Assembly (NCBI RefSeq): GCF_003858395.1
Contig: NZ_QWEV01000005.1
Coordinates: 744,001 to 808,000 of the forward strand
Origin: Acidipila sp. EB88
GTDB taxonomy: Bacteria; Acidobacteriota; Terriglobia; Terriglobales; Acidobacteriaceae
Length of the DNA stretch: 64,000 bases
Direction: 5' to 3'
This document shows, piece by piece, positions 55,804-64,000 of this stretch. Under the pieces are notes generated by a model. The model worked only from the letters and a program-made list of their open reading frames with translations. It did not search any database and was not told the origin of the DNA. Both the position numbers and the translations under genes were made by a program. Each line of letters opens with the position of its first letter. Position 1 is the stretch's first letter.

Positions 55804-56766
55804 ATGGACTCAGCTGATCCCCTCCACGCAGATGCGCGCAAGGCAGCCTCTGCCTCCCGCCCGGAGGGGCCGGGTCCTGCCAAAAGGCGCGCGGAGCCGG
55901 TGGGCAACCGTGCTCCGGAGGGAAGCGGGCAGCACCCGGAAGACGCTGCAGGGTCGGCCTGCGACCAGCGTGAGGATGCACCAGGCACAGAGACAGACCT
56001 CGACCCAGCCCTGGAAGCAGGCCCCGACTTCTGTTCCGGAAACGAGCCGTTCTCCGCGAAAGAACCGGATCCGGACGCGCAACCTTTGGACGCGGACGGG
56101 GTTCACGAGAACATGGCGAGCGCAACCTATGGTCGAGACTGGGCAGCAGTGCTCCCGCCGGGTGCGGGGACATTGGGCGTTCCGCAGGCAGCGGACGACA
56201 GCTCCGACGCTGCCATCATGCTGCGTGTCCGCGAGGGCGACGACTCGGGGTTTACGTACCTGATCGAGAAGTACCGCAAGCAGATCATCTACTACATGTT
56301 CCGCATGTGCGGAAACCAGGCAGTCGCGGAAGAGCTGGCGCAGGAGGTTTTTCTGCGGGTGTACCGGTCGCGGGAAAGCTACCGCGCGGAAGCCAAATTC
56401 ACGACCTGGCTGTACCGGATTGCAACCAACCTCGGGGTAAACTACGCGCGCGACCACAAGCACGAGAAGGCTGCGCAGAACGTCTATCTCGATCAGCCGG
56501 ACGCGGATACAGGCACCACACCGGACGTGGCGGACAGTCGGCTGACCGCAGAGCAGAACCTGCTGCGCTCCGAGCGCATGCTGGGGATCCGGCAGAAGGT
56601 CATGAGCCTGCCCGAGCGTCAGCGGGAAGCCGTGTTGATGCACAAGTACCAGGAAATGGATTATCGCGAGATCGGCGCTGTGCTCAAGCTTTCCGAGTCC
56701 GCTACCAAGTCACTGCTGTTCCGCGCCTATCAGACGTTGCGGGAACAGTTGAAGGAATACGTCTGA
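55804..56766 (+). CDS. ECF-type RNA polymerase sigma factor with long N-terminal extension
   Basis: 320 residues from ATG 55804. Residues 1-130 are low-complexity and Pro/Ala/Glu-rich, and may not all be translated; ATG 56113 is an alternative start. The sigma domains are region 2 (LIEKYRKQIIYYMFRMCGN, VAEELAQEVFLRVYRSRESY, FTTWLYRIATNLGVNYARDH) and region 4 (LPERQREAVLMHKYQEMDYR, IGAVLKLSESATKSLLFRAY). It redirects RNA polymerase to stress-type promoters. A zinc-finger anti-sigma gene starts 11 bases downstream, so the pair is a standard ECF sigma/anti-sigma operon, probably autoregulated. Confidence 0.93.
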   Translation: MDSADPLHADARKAASASRPEGPGPAKRRAEPVGNRAPEGSGQHPEDAAGSACDQREDAPGTETDLDPALEAGPDFCSGNEPFSAKEPDPDAQPLDADGVHENMASATYGRDWAAVLPPGAGTLGVPQAADDSSDAAIMLRVREGDDSGFTYLIEKYRKQIIYYMFRMCGNQAVAEELAQEVFLRVYRSRESYRAEAKFTTWLYRIATNLGVNYARDHKHEKAAQNVYLDQPDADTGTTPDVADSRLTAEQNLLRSERMLGIRQKVMSLPERQREAVLMHKYQEMDYREIGAVLKLSESATKSLLFRAYQTLREQLKEYV

Positions 56767-56777
56767 GGAGGTACCAC

Positions 56778-57338
56778 ATGACCAGTCAGGGAAGAAAGCA
56801 GCCCGGAAACGAAAGCCCCCGCGCCGGCGGTTTAGCAATGGACTGCCCCAGCGTTGTGGCCGCCATGCCTGACCTGCTCTTCGATCCAGCTGCTGTTCCG
56901 GCCCCGGTGCGTGCACACCTGGACACGTGCGTGTCCTGCTCCGCGGAACTGGGCTCGCTGCAGCAGACAATGCAGCTGCTCGACACCTGGGAGGCGCCCG
57001 AGCCTTCGCCTTACTGGAATGCACGCATGGGCGCACTGCTGCGCGAGGAGCAGGCGCGCCCGGCACGAGGATGGGCCGGGTTCCGTGAGCGGTTTGTTAC
57101 CCGCCTGCTGCTCAGCAACAGGGCGCTCCGCCCTGCGGCCGGGGTAGCAGCCCTTGGGCTGGTGCTCGCGGTCGGGGGCGGCACATGGCTCGACCTGGCC
57201 AGCCAGACGAGCAACAGGCCCGCACAAGGAGTACAGGCGTCCAATACCGTGCGCGATCTGCAATCATTGAACGAAAATGCCCAGGTGTTTCAGCAGCTTT
57301 CCGCGCTGGACGAGCCTGATACCACTACCCAGCAGTAG
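56778..57338 (+). CDS. Zinc-finger anti-sigma factor, membrane-anchored
   Basis: 186 residues from ATG 56778, preceded by GAGGAGGT. A zinc-binding anti-sigma motif is seen in VRAHLDTCVSCSAELGSLQQ (H-x3-C-x2-C). One membrane helix (AAGVAALGLVLAVGGGTW) and a short periplasmic tail (SLNENAQVFQQLSALDEPDT) follow. It should hold the sigma factor encoded just upstream inactive at the membrane until a signal arrives. The DUF3106 gene starts 46 bases after the stop. Confidence 0.87.
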   Translation: MTSQGRKQPGNESPRAGGLAMDCPSVVAAMPDLLFDPAAVPAPVRAHLDTCVSCSAELGSLQQTMQLLDTWEAPEPSPYWNARMGALLREEQARPARGWAGFRERFVTRLLLSNRALRPAAGVAALGLVLAVGGGTWLDLASQTSNRPAQGVQASNTVRDLQSLNENAQVFQQLSALDEPDTTTQQ

Positions 57339-57384
57339 ATCTCCCCGCACGGCGCCCGGAGATGCAGCAGCCACAAAAGGAATG

Positions 57385-58017
57385 ATGAAGCAGCGCGAGA
57401 CAAGCAGAGAAAATGGCGGGACGAGGTCGGCAGCCGCATGCATCGCGCGGCCGCTCCTCGTGCTTTTCTTCGCCACTGCTTTTGCCACTGCATCGCTCTG
57501 TGCGCAGCAGCAGGGCAGGCCCGAGCAGCGCGCTCCTCAGTCCATGCAGGGGCTGCGTGTCGACCCGCGCACTGGTGGCCGCATGATGCCCGGTCAGCAT
57601 CTGCCGCAGTGGTTCGCACAGCATCAGGCCCTGCCGCCGAACGAGCAGGAGAACGCCCTGCGCAGCGAACCCGGCTTCGCGCACCTTCCAGCAGCCCAGC
57701 AGCAGCAGCTGATCGAGCGGCTGCACCATCTTGACCTGGAGCCGCCGGCCCAGCGCCAGCGCGTCATGGAGCGGAACGAACGCTTCATGGCGCTGCCCGT
57801 GGAGCGGCAGCAGCGCATTCGCGGCGCCAGCCAGATGCTGAGCCAGATGAACCCGGACCGCCGCCGCGCGGTGCGTGATGCCTTCCACGATCTGCGCAAC
57901 CTGCCAGAGGACCAGAGAGCGAATGCGCTGAACTCGGCGCGATTCCAGGCCGAGTACTCCCCGCAGGAGCGCGAGGTCCTCGGCAACCTGCTTTCGATCG
58001 AGCCTTACCAGCCGTAA
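57385..58017 (+). CDS. DUF3106-domain exported protein
   Basis: 210 residues from ATG 57385 (ATG 57382 is also possible), after AAAAGGA. The signal/anchor is ARPLLVLFFATAFATASLCA. The rest is a Gln/Arg-rich helical protein with repeating LP-x-x-x-Q/R motifs: QHQALPPNEQENALRSEPGF, HLPAAQQQQLIERLHHLDLE, MALPVERQQRIRGASQML and LRNLPEDQRANALNSARFQ. This is the DUF3106 pattern. It recalls periplasmic Spy/CpxP-like proteins, which sense or chaperone envelope proteins. As third gene after the sigma/anti-sigma pair it may be a sensor or target of that system. Confidence 0.85.
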   Translation: MKQRETSRENGGTRSAAACIARPLLVLFFATAFATASLCAQQQGRPEQRAPQSMQGLRVDPRTGGRMMPGQHLPQWFAQHQALPPNEQENALRSEPGFAHLPAAQQQQLIERLHHLDLEPPAQRQRVMERNERFMALPVERQQRIRGASQMLSQMNPDRRRAVRDAFHDLRNLPEDQRANALNSARFQAEYSPQEREVLGNLLSIEPYQP

Positions 58018-58074
58018 AGGCCGCGTTAGCTTTGCGGCCTCCACCAGAGGCCACGCTCTAGCAGGGGCCACGCT

Positions 58075-58995
58075 CTAGCTGCGGAAGAAGTTCTTGGCCA
58101 GGAATAGCACATTGGCCGGCCGCTCTGCCAGGCGGCGCATAAAGTACGGATACCACTCGTGGCCGAACGGCACGTACACGCGCATGTTGTAGCCCTCGGC
58201 CACCAGCGAGCGCTGCAGGTCTCGACGCACCCCGTACAGCATCTGGAACTCGAAGCTTTGCTTCGCCAGTCCCTGCTCGGCCACGATCCTGCGCGTGGCG
58301 TCGATCATCCGGGGGTCGTGCGTGGCGATACCGTGGTACAGCCCGCTGGCAAGCAGCGTGGTCGTGAGGCGCACATAGTTGGCGTCCACATCGGCCTTGT
58401 CGGGGAATGCCAGCGTTGCCGGCTCCTGGTAAGCGCCCTTGCAGAGCCGCACCCGGATGCCCTCTTCGATCAGCCGCGCCACGTCTTCCGTGGAGCGCCG
58501 CAGGTACGCCTGGATCACGACGCCGATGCTGCCCGGGTACTGCCGGTGAAGACGGGACACCAGGTCGAGTGTCGCCTGCGTGTAGGTGCTGCCCTCCATG
58601 TCGACCCGCAGAAACGTACCGACCCGCTGTGCATGCTCCACCAGCGAACCCACGATCTGCTCTGCCAGACCGGGACTCAGGTCCATGCCCATCTGCGTCA
58701 GCTTGACGCTGGCATTGGCGTTGAGGCCACGCTCACCAATGGCATCGAGCAGCTGGTGGTAGATCGCGGCAGAGCGCTTCGCTTCTTCCGGTGTGTGCAC
58801 ATTCTCGCCCAGGCTGTCGAGCGTCGCCGCGATGCCATCCCGGTTCAGCGCGGCAGTGGCCTTTAAAACATCTTCTATCTCAAGCCCGGCTACAAAACGC
58901 GACGAGATACGGCGGCCAGCCGCCGAAGCCTCGGAAAAGCGGCGAAGCGGCTGATTGCGCGAAAGAGAGATAAACGTGGAACGGAGCATGGTCAT
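58075..58995 (-). CDS. Proline dehydrogenase
   Basis: FAD enzyme oxidising L-proline to pyrroline-5-carboxylate, feeding electrons to the quinone pool. 306 residues, the size of the monofunctional bacterial form. TIM-barrel motifs are NANASVKLTQMGMDLSPGLA, FLRVDMEGSTYTQATLDLVS, IGVVIQAYLRRSTEDVARLI, GIRVRLCKGAYQEPATLAF, and GIATHDPRMIDATRRIV. QSFEFQMLYGVRRDLQRSLV and VYVPFGHEWYPYFMRRLAER contain the conserved Arg pair that binds proline carboxylate. Start ATG 58995 (58989 also possible). The P5C dehydrogenase is not adjacent. Confidence 0.94.
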   Translation of the reverse strand: MTMLRSTFISLSRNQPLRRFSEASAAGRRISSRFVAGLEIEDVLKATAALNRDGIAATLDSLGENVHTPEEAKRSAAIYHQLLDAIGERGLNANASVKLTQMGMDLSPGLAEQIVGSLVEHAQRVGTFLRVDMEGSTYTQATLDLVSRLHRQYPGSIGVVIQAYLRRSTEDVARLIEEGIRVRLCKGAYQEPATLAFPDKADVDANYVRLTTTLLASGLYHGIATHDPRMIDATRRIVAEQGLAKQSFEFQMLYGVRRDLQRSLVAEGYNMRVYVPFGHEWYPYFMRRLAERPANVLFLAKNFFRS

Positions 58996-59064
58996 GTGGA
59001 TGTTTCATTCTTGCATGCAGGCAGGCAGGGCGCGGTGCGACGGCTCGATCACGAAACTGGCCGG

Positions 59065-60129
59065 CTAGCCGCCGATATGCACCATGGTCCGGCCCGGCTG
59101 CAGAAAGCCCGCCTCGCCGATGTGGTGCCGCGCTTCCTTCTTCTGGATCGTCGCCTCGATGAACGCAGCGAGGTCGTCGTCCGAACCACCCCGCCGCAGA
59201 ATCCCATGCAGGTCGTGATCGAAGTGCGAAAAGAGGCAGGTGCGAATCTTGCCATCGGATGTCAGGCGCACCCGCGAGCAGGCCCCACAGAAAGCCTGTG
59301 ATACCGGTGCGATGACGCCGATCTCGCCCATGCCATCGTCGAAAGTGTAGCGGCGCGCCGTCTCACTTGGGTTGTTCGCGGGCAGTGCCACCAGTGGGCG
59401 GAACACGCTGAGCCGCTCGAGCAGCTCGGTGAGCGGCACCACCGTATCCGGCGCCCAGATGCGGTCTTCCTCGAGAGGCATGAACTCGATAAAGCGTACG
59501 ATCACGTTCTCGGAACGCGAGAACTCGGCGAACGGGACGATCTGGTGATCGTTGAAGCCCCGCAGCAGCACGCAGTTGATCTTTACCGGGCCGAGACCTG
59601 CTTCCCGCGCGGCGCGCACGCCGCGCAACACATGGGCAAACGAACCCGGCACCCGGGTGATACGGGCAAACGTCTCCGGCTCCACCGCGTCCATGCTCAC
59701 GGTCACCCGGTTCAACCCGGCATCCTTGAGTGGTTGGGCCAGCTTTTCGAGCAGGTGCCCGTTGGTGGTGATAGCCAGGTCCAGGGGCTGCCCCGTGCTG
59801 GTCCGAACCTCGGAGAGCTCCCGCACCAGGTCCACGAGCCCGCGCCGCAGCAGCGGCTCGCCACCTGTCAGACGTACCTTTTCGATGCCCAGCGAGGCAA
59901 ATACCCGCACCATCCGCAGGTAGTCCGCCATGGGTAGCTCGATGGGGGTAAAGCTCTCTTCCCCGGTGCGGCAGTACACGCAGCGGTAATTACAGCGGTC
60001 CGTCACCGACATCCGCAGATCCGTAATCTGCCGCCCGAATTTGTCGATCAGCTTGGGCCGTGCAGCGGCAAATGCGCCTGCCAGCGCCGCGGGTACAACG
60101 GTCGGGATGTCGGGAAAGGTCGTGGCCAT
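59065..60129 (-). CDS. moaA: GTP 3',8-cyclase (molybdenum cofactor biosynthesis)
   Basis: Radical SAM enzyme that starts molybdopterin synthesis by cyclising GTP to 3',8-cyclo-GTP with MoaC. 354 residues from ATG 60129. The first [4Fe-4S] cluster motif is SVTDRCNYRCVYCRTG (C-x3-C-x2-C). SAM and substrate motifs are VRLTGGEPLLRRGLVDLVRE, LAITTNGHLLEKLAQPL, VKINCVLLRGFNDHQIV and VIVRFIEFMPLEED. The second cluster is FCGACSRVRLTSDGKIRTCL. It ends HIGG, the invariant C-terminal Gly-Gly. The other moa genes are not in the window. Confidence 0.96.
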   Translation of the reverse strand: MATTFPDIPTVVPAALAGAFAAARPKLIDKFGRQITDLRMSVTDRCNYRCVYCRTGEESFTPIELPMADYLRMVRVFASLGIEKVRLTGGEPLLRRGLVDLVRELSEVRTSTGQPLDLAITTNGHLLEKLAQPLKDAGLNRVTVSMDAVEPETFARITRVPGSFAHVLRGVRAAREAGLGPVKINCVLLRGFNDHQIVPFAEFSRSENVIVRFIEFMPLEEDRIWAPDTVVPLTELLERLSVFRPLVALPANNPSETARRYTFDDGMGEIGVIAPVSQAFCGACSRVRLTSDGKIRTCLFSHFDHDLHGILRRGGSDDDLAAFIEATIQKKEARHHIGEAGFLQPGRTMVHIGG

Positions 60130-60493
60130 AGGCGGGTAGAAGCGCGAGGAGCAAGGCAAAACAGGGTGCAGATTCAATGCGTTGGCACATGGACCCTGGC
60201 CCGCGTGCAATTATCCGATCTGTTTATCTGATGCGGCAAACAGCGCCTCGACGCAAGCCTGCGTGGAGCGCGCTTCACAGGAGGCAAACACTCGCGCCGA
60301 AACGATTCGGCCCGGCCAGAATCAGCAATCCGTCTCCGGGCTGTCGCTCTCTGGCAGCTCGGCGCAGCCCTTGTTTGCATCCGGTGCGCCCGATCGTTCA
60401 CCGGTCCCAGTGTATCGCCGCGACGTTGCTTACCCGCTGCGTATCCAGTGGCGGAACAGCGATGGAGGTTACGAGTAAGCACGCCGTCCGTAC
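60130..60493. other. Intergenic region upstream of moaA
   Basis: About 364 bases between moaA and the radical SAM/SPASM gene, both on the minus strand. No gene or clear molybdenum-cofactor riboswitch was recognised. Confidence 0.4.
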
Positions 60494-61639
60494 TTACAGA
60501 CTCCACCGCAGCCCGCAATTGACGCAGGCGGGTGGTGGCGAGGAGGTCAGCAATCCTTCGCGGAACTGCTGGTATGCCGGGCCGTTCCAGATCTCCCGCA
60601 GGGAATGCTGCGTTGCATCACCCAGCGTAAAGCTCCCGTATCCCTTCATGCTGAAGGGCGCGATGCAGCATGGCAACACTCGCCCGTTCGCCGTGATGTA
60701 CATCAGCGACCAGGGGCGTCGGCACAGGGACCAGGGATTATCGGTGCGCTGCATCCGGATCGATTCACCGGGATCTGTCGCGCCCGAAGCCGAAAACAGC
60801 ACGCCCAATTCCCGGGCGATCGTCTCTGCTTCGCGAATCATCGCGTGCTCATCCTCGCTGGTGTGCTCAAACAGCGCGGACTCGGCGCGCGCCAGCGACT
60901 GCTCGCTCATGGGGTCGTCAAAGAACACCAGCCGCTGCAGGTACACCTCGGTGACGCCAATGGAGTGCGCCAGGCGCACAAAGTTGGGCAGTTGGCTCAC
61001 CGTCTCGCGCAAACCCGTCAGCCACAGGCTGACGCGCGGCCGCGGCGCTCCAAGCTCGCGCTGCAGGTGTGTGAAGTTCCGCACGTTCGACACGATCCTG
61101 TCGAAAAAGTCCTTGCCGCGCACCATCTGGAACATCGCCGACTCGGCCGCATCGAGCGAGACCCGCAGTTCGTCCAGCCCTGCCTCGATCAAGGCACGAC
61201 CGTTGGCGTCGTTCAGCAGCGTTCCATTGGTGTTGAACAGTACGTAGATGTTGCGATCTTTCAGGTAGCGCACGCGCTGCGCGATGTCTTTGACCAGCAT
61301 CGGCTCGCCGATACCGTGCAGCACCACGCGCGCAATCCTGGGGTACTGGTCAATCAGCGAGGTGAACAGCTCCCAGGGCATATCGGCCTCGGGCTCCAGT
61401 TGCTCATAGGTGCGCGGGCAGGTGGTACACAGCAGGTTGCAACGATTGGTGGTCTCAAGGTAGAGGCAGACCGGCTCCTGCTCCGCGACGGCGCTCAGCT
61501 CCGATTGCGAGCCGGGCTTTTGGAAGTACCGCCGCATACGGTTTTTCTCTTCCTCGGCGGCCTGAGCGGCAGCCGAAAGTCCGGAGTCGTTCGATTCAGG
61601 CTTGATCGCTGGCGCCACAATCGGAAACAAACTGCTCAT
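60494..61639 (-). CDS. Radical SAM/SPASM-domain protein
   Basis: 381 residues from ATG 61639. The radical SAM core has CLYLETTNRCNLLCTTCPRT (C-x3-C-x2-C). VVLHGIGEPMLVKDIAQRVR (GEP-like motif), IYVLFNTNGTLLNDAN and LRVSLDAAESAMFQMVRGKD follow. The C-terminal SPASM-type Cys set is WSLCRRPWSLMYITANGRVL, PCCIAPFSMKGYG, LREIWNGPAYQQFREG and ACVNCGLRWSL. SPASM enzymes carry extra Fe-S clusters and often modify peptides or cofactors. No precursor peptide gene is adjacent, so the substrate is unknown. Its position beside moaA may be incidental. Confidence 0.88.
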   Translation of the reverse strand: MSSLFPIVAPAIKPESNDSGLSAAAQAAEEEKNRMRRYFQKPGSQSELSAVAEQEPVCLYLETTNRCNLLCTTCPRTYEQLEPEADMPWELFTSLIDQYPRIARVVLHGIGEPMLVKDIAQRVRYLKDRNIYVLFNTNGTLLNDANGRALIEAGLDELRVSLDAAESAMFQMVRGKDFFDRIVSNVRNFTHLQRELGAPRPRVSLWLTGLRETVSQLPNFVRLAHSIGVTEVYLQRLVFFDDPMSEQSLARAESALFEHTSEDEHAMIREAETIARELGVLFSASGATDPGESIRMQRTDNPWSLCRRPWSLMYITANGRVLPCCIAPFSMKGYGSFTLGDATQHSLREIWNGPAYQQFREGLLTSSPPPACVNCGLRWSL

Positions 61640-61815
61640 GAGAAAGCCTCTGGGCTTCCAGTGTAGAGAAGTCGACCCGTCTTGCGGACATTGTTCGCAG
61701 CAGACATTGTTAGAGAGTTTCATCGCGCCGCCAGGCTGGGAAGTTACTCCCGATCCTCAAATGTGTGCTGCAATCAGCCTCCCCGGGTGCGGTGTTCCGA
61801 TACTATGGGCGCACG

Positions 61816-62463
61816 ATGCCCCGCACATCTTTCAAGGCCACGGCTATTCTCAAGCCCCTTGCTGCGCTTCTGGCCTGGTGCACGGCCTGTTCCGTCCAGG
61901 CAGCCGCGCCAGCGACCATTGTTTTCTTCGGCGACAGCCTGACTGCCGGTACCGGCAGCGTTCCCGGCAGCACGTATCCGGACTTTCTCGGCCGCGACCT
62001 GCAGGCTCAGGGCTACCGCGCGACGATCATCAACCAGGGCGTTGCGGGGGATACCACGGAGGATGGCTTGCGCCGCATCGGTGCGGTACTCGCGGCGCAC
62101 CCCGACATCGTGGTGCTCGAACTCGGCGCCAATGACGCGATCTACGACAAGCCCATTCCCGGCATCGTTGCCAACCTCAACACGATCATTGCGTCGCTCC
62201 AGCAGGCCCACATTCGCGTGCTGGTTGCAGGCGTGGTCATGCCGCCCAACCTGCAGGCGGGTGCAGCCTACGTGGCGCAGTTCAACCCGATCTACAGCAG
62301 CGTTGCTGCCGCAAACAATGTGGCGCTGGTGCCCTCCCTGCTCAACAACGTGTATGGCGTCGCCGGCCTTATGAGTTCCGACTACATCCATCCCAACAGT
62401 GCGGGGTATGAACACGTGGCGCTCAACGTGCTGCCCTACCTTGAACCCATGCTGACCAGATAA
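61816..62463 (+). CDS. SGNH-hydrolase arylesterase/lysophospholipase
   Basis: 215 residues from ATG 61816. The signal peptide is LKPLAALLAWCTACSVQAAA. SGNH blocks: TIVFFGDSLTAGTGSVPGST (nucleophile Ser), INQGVAGDTTEDGLRRI (Gly), VVLELGANDAIYDK (Asn) and SSDYIHPNSAGYEHVALNVL (Asp and His). This matches TesA-type periplasmic arylesterases that hydrolyse acyl esters and lysophospholipids. It is divergent from the radical SAM gene. Confidence 0.93.
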   Translation: MPRTSFKATAILKPLAALLAWCTACSVQAAAPATIVFFGDSLTAGTGSVPGSTYPDFLGRDLQAQGYRATIINQGVAGDTTEDGLRRIGAVLAAHPDIVVLELGANDAIYDKPIPGIVANLNTIIASLQQAHIRVLVAGVVMPPNLQAGAAYVAQFNPIYSSVAAANNVALVPSLLNNVYGVAGLMSSDYIHPNSAGYEHVALNVLPYLEPMLTR

Positions 62464-62490
62464 ATCAGCACCGGGGCGCGGCGCAGCGAG

Positions 62491-63498
62491 TTACGGGGCC
62501 TCTTCCTTTTGCACCGGCGAAAAGCCGCCCTTGTTGTCGGGCGCCATGGGGTTCACACCGAAGTCCCATCCATCCTGGTTGAATCCGCCGCCGGGGAGCA
62601 ACTCGATCAGGCTGTACTGCCCCAGGTTCAGGTCGCTGCGGGGCTCCACCTGCATCCAGTGGCCGCCGGGGAGCAGCCTGCGCTCCGTGGCTACGATCTC
62701 GGCGCTTCCGTCAGCTTCGCCACCCGTACCAAGCCCGCGCAGTTGCAGGGCCGAAGCCGCCCGCTCATTTTTGCCGACGCGCAAACGCACCAGCGCGTAG
62801 CTGTTCTCTGGCGATGCCTGCGGGTCGCTTTTGCCCGTCTTCTCCGACGAGGCACCATGCGTATCCACGACCATCGCGTCTTCCCGGGCTGGCGCCTGGC
62901 TGCGGGTATCCACCGCGATAAAGAACACGGGGCGCGCCACGTGGAACGACACCACGGCCTTGTACCCCTGTAAACGGATCAGGTCGCGCGCGCCGCCCTG
63001 CGAAATTGCCGCACCCTTGACGCTGTGCCCCATGTCCAGGTTCAGGTCGCCGTCACTTTGGCGGATCCGCACCAGCCGGGGCTCGTTGTTGTACGAGTCC
63101 AGCGCCCACACTCCGCTTTCGTCCGGCAAGCGCAACCCCGGCGCCACCTCCGGCTGCCGGCCCGCTTCCTCGGCGCGCTGCGCGGCTGCCTGCCGATCCA
63201 GCTCCGCTGCCTCTTGCGCGGCTGGGCTGTTTGGGTCCGGCGTGGCCTGGGGAGCGTGCTCGTGGTTGTAGCGCGCGGTCGCGTCCCAGTCCACCAGCGA
63301 CTGCGGCAGCTCTTCCCAGCCTTCGCCGCGCTCGGCCGACAGGAAGCGCACGCGGTCACCCTTGACCTCGTAGCGCACCACCACCTGGTAGCTGCCATCT
63401 TTCAAAATCAGTCTCTGGCGGCCCGGCGCATCCTGTGCCCCACCCATGGCGGGCAGCAGGGCAAGACACGCGGCGACAACGGCAAGCAAGGCACGCAT
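62491..63498 (-). CDS. Hypothetical secreted protein
   Basis: 335 residues from ATG 63498. The signal peptide is RALLAVVAACLALLPAMGGA. The first domain begins RQRLILKDGSYQVVVRYEVK and continues SLVDWDATARYNHEHAPQAT, a pattern seen in acidobacterial secreted proteins. An Ala/Gln/Glu-rich coiled linker (QEAAELDRQAAAQRAEEAGR) leads to a beta-rich domain (VWALDSYNNEPRLVRIRQSD, YKAVVSFHVARPVFFIAVDT, YALVRLRVGKNER). It ends FGVNPMAPDNKGGFSPVQK. No catalytic motif; function unknown. It lies 12 bases downstream of the glycosyltransferase-like gene and so is probably in the same operon. Confidence 0.7.
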   Translation of the reverse strand: MRALLAVVAACLALLPAMGGAQDAPGRQRLILKDGSYQVVVRYEVKGDRVRFLSAERGEGWEELPQSLVDWDATARYNHEHAPQATPDPNSPAAQEAAELDRQAAAQRAEEAGRQPEVAPGLRLPDESGVWALDSYNNEPRLVRIRQSDGDLNLDMGHSVKGAAISQGGARDLIRLQGYKAVVSFHVARPVFFIAVDTRSQAPAREDAMVVDTHGASSEKTGKSDPQASPENSYALVRLRVGKNERAASALQLRGLGTGGEADGSAEIVATERRLLPGGHWMQVEPRSDLNLGQYSLIELLPGGGFNQDGWDFGVNPMAPDNKGGFSPVQKEEAP

Positions 63499-63510
63499 AA
63501 TCTCCCTACC

Positions 63511-64000
63511 CTACCGGAAAGTTTCGTCGCGTCGCACATACAGGCGGAAGCCCATTGGCCCGTTTTCCGCCCGGACGAAATCGTGCTGCTCTGCCAAACG
63601 ATAGTGGGCGGCCAGGTACGCGTGGAACCAGGGCCACAGCTCCAGCTTGCGATAGCGCCCAGGCCCTTGTGGAAACAGCCACTCCGTGATGATCAGATCC
63701 CTTGGAGGATGCGCCTCGAGCGCCTCACGGAACTGCTGCTGACCGTGCAGCACTGCTGCAGGGAGGTCGCCTGGCGGCGGCAGCGTCTCGCCGCGGCTCC
63801 CGGCGAGCGCCTGCGGAAACAGGAACTCGTCGTAGACCGTACCGGTCGCCTCGCGCGCGCCCAGGTGCAGCAGGGCATCCGTGCAGCCGGTAATCAGGTC
63901 GAGGCACTGCACCTCACCGTCGAGGGCACGCACACCCTGCGGTCCTGCTTCACGCAACAGCGCCTGTTCCATGGCCGCGATTGTCGGCGTGGACCACTGC
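63511..64000 (-). CDS. C-terminal part of a GT39-like membrane glycosyltransferase
   Basis: The frame is open to the window edge (upstream of the Met at 63972 it reads QWSTPTIAA), so the start is outside and only the last 162 residues are seen. The segment VQCLDLITGCTDALLHLGAR, EATGTVYDEFLFP, HPPRDLIITEWLFPQGPGRY and WFHAYLAAHYRLAEQHDFV ends GFRLYVRRDETFR. This resembles the soluble C-terminal domain of family-39-type integral membrane glycosyltransferases, where a V-L-D-T-x-x-G stretch is followed by an F-Y-D-F-x-F motif. No membrane helices fall within the visible part. The call is from pattern only. Confidence 0.5.
   Translation of the reverse strand, partial: QWSTPTIAAMEQALLREAGPQGVRALDGEVQCLDLITGCTDALLHLGAREATGTVYDEFLFPQALAGSRGETLPPPGDLPAAVLHGQQQFREALEAHPPRDLIITEWLFPQGPGRYRKLELWPWFHAYLAAHYRLAEQHDFVRAENGPMGFRLYVRRDETFR

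Noticed and set aside
60177-61666. Plus-strand frames opposite the radical SAM/SPASM gene
   Set aside because: Shadow frames. The minus strand has the cluster-binding cysteines and a proper start.

Overview
The window is high-GC bacterial chromosome. Its gene content points to an acidobacterium of the Terriglobia/Acidobacteriaceae type. The evidence is two very large TonB-dependent receptors with an N-terminal carboxypeptidase-regulatory (CarboxypepD_reg) domain, a membrane-anchored regulator with the 'FLEFVIEQ...LKERLIGIRLF' N-domain that is common in that phylum, paired Tat-exported ferritin-like proteins, a split-type glycine decarboxylase and many secreted glycosidases. This assignment rests on recognising families, not on a database search.

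Layout. 1-6.7 kb: end of a SIMPL-domain protein, a VOC protein, a membrane protein, a broken aspartyl protease/PDZ gene, trpD with an internal 134-bp tandem duplication, and a Rieske/NAD(P)H-oxidoreductase gene with three frameshifts. 7.3-11.5 kb: the succinyl-CoA synthetase genes sucC and sucD, unusually separated by a HAD hydrolase and a Sel1/LprI-like protein. 11.9-13.1 kb: a secreted protein made almost entirely of 24 copies of a 15-residue repeat. 13.1-19.4 kb: two membrane proteins, ndk, a DUF3050 protein, a frameshifted acyltransferase-like gene, tRNA-Arg(CCG) and gcvPB. 19.7-42.3 kb: a polysaccharide-use region with two TonB receptors, GH3, a beta-helix protein, GH92, a GH5-like enzyme, a secreted esterase, an orphan solute-binding protein, an aldo/keto reductase with a divergent LysR regulator, and a gene remnant. 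42.7-47.3 kb: two ferritin-like Tat proteins and a LysR/NTF2-like/quinone-oxidoreductase group.

47.58-55.49 kb is a 7.9-kb integrative element. It sits in tRNA-Val(CAC) between 46-bp direct repeats (attL, and attR inside the intact tRNA). It encodes a tyrosine integrase with a translationally coupled excisionase-like protein, an HUH-type replication-initiator-like protein, a serine recombinase, an EAL-PAS-PAS c-di-GMP phosphodiesterase, a DUF4145 protein and two unknown proteins. The 12-mer TGCACATATGCA occurs three times in it. I found no conjugation genes.

55.8-64 kb returns to chromosome: an ECF sigma factor, a zinc-finger anti-sigma factor and a DUF3106 protein in a row, then proline dehydrogenase, moaA, a radical SAM/SPASM protein, an SGNH arylesterase, a secreted protein and the end of a glycosyltransferase-like gene.

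A caution covers the whole window. At least eight sites show a coding frame lost by what looks like one missing base, nearly all in short G/C runs, with good protein on both sides. This is more like homopolymer under-calling than widespread gene decay, so the 'broken' genes below may be intact in the organism.
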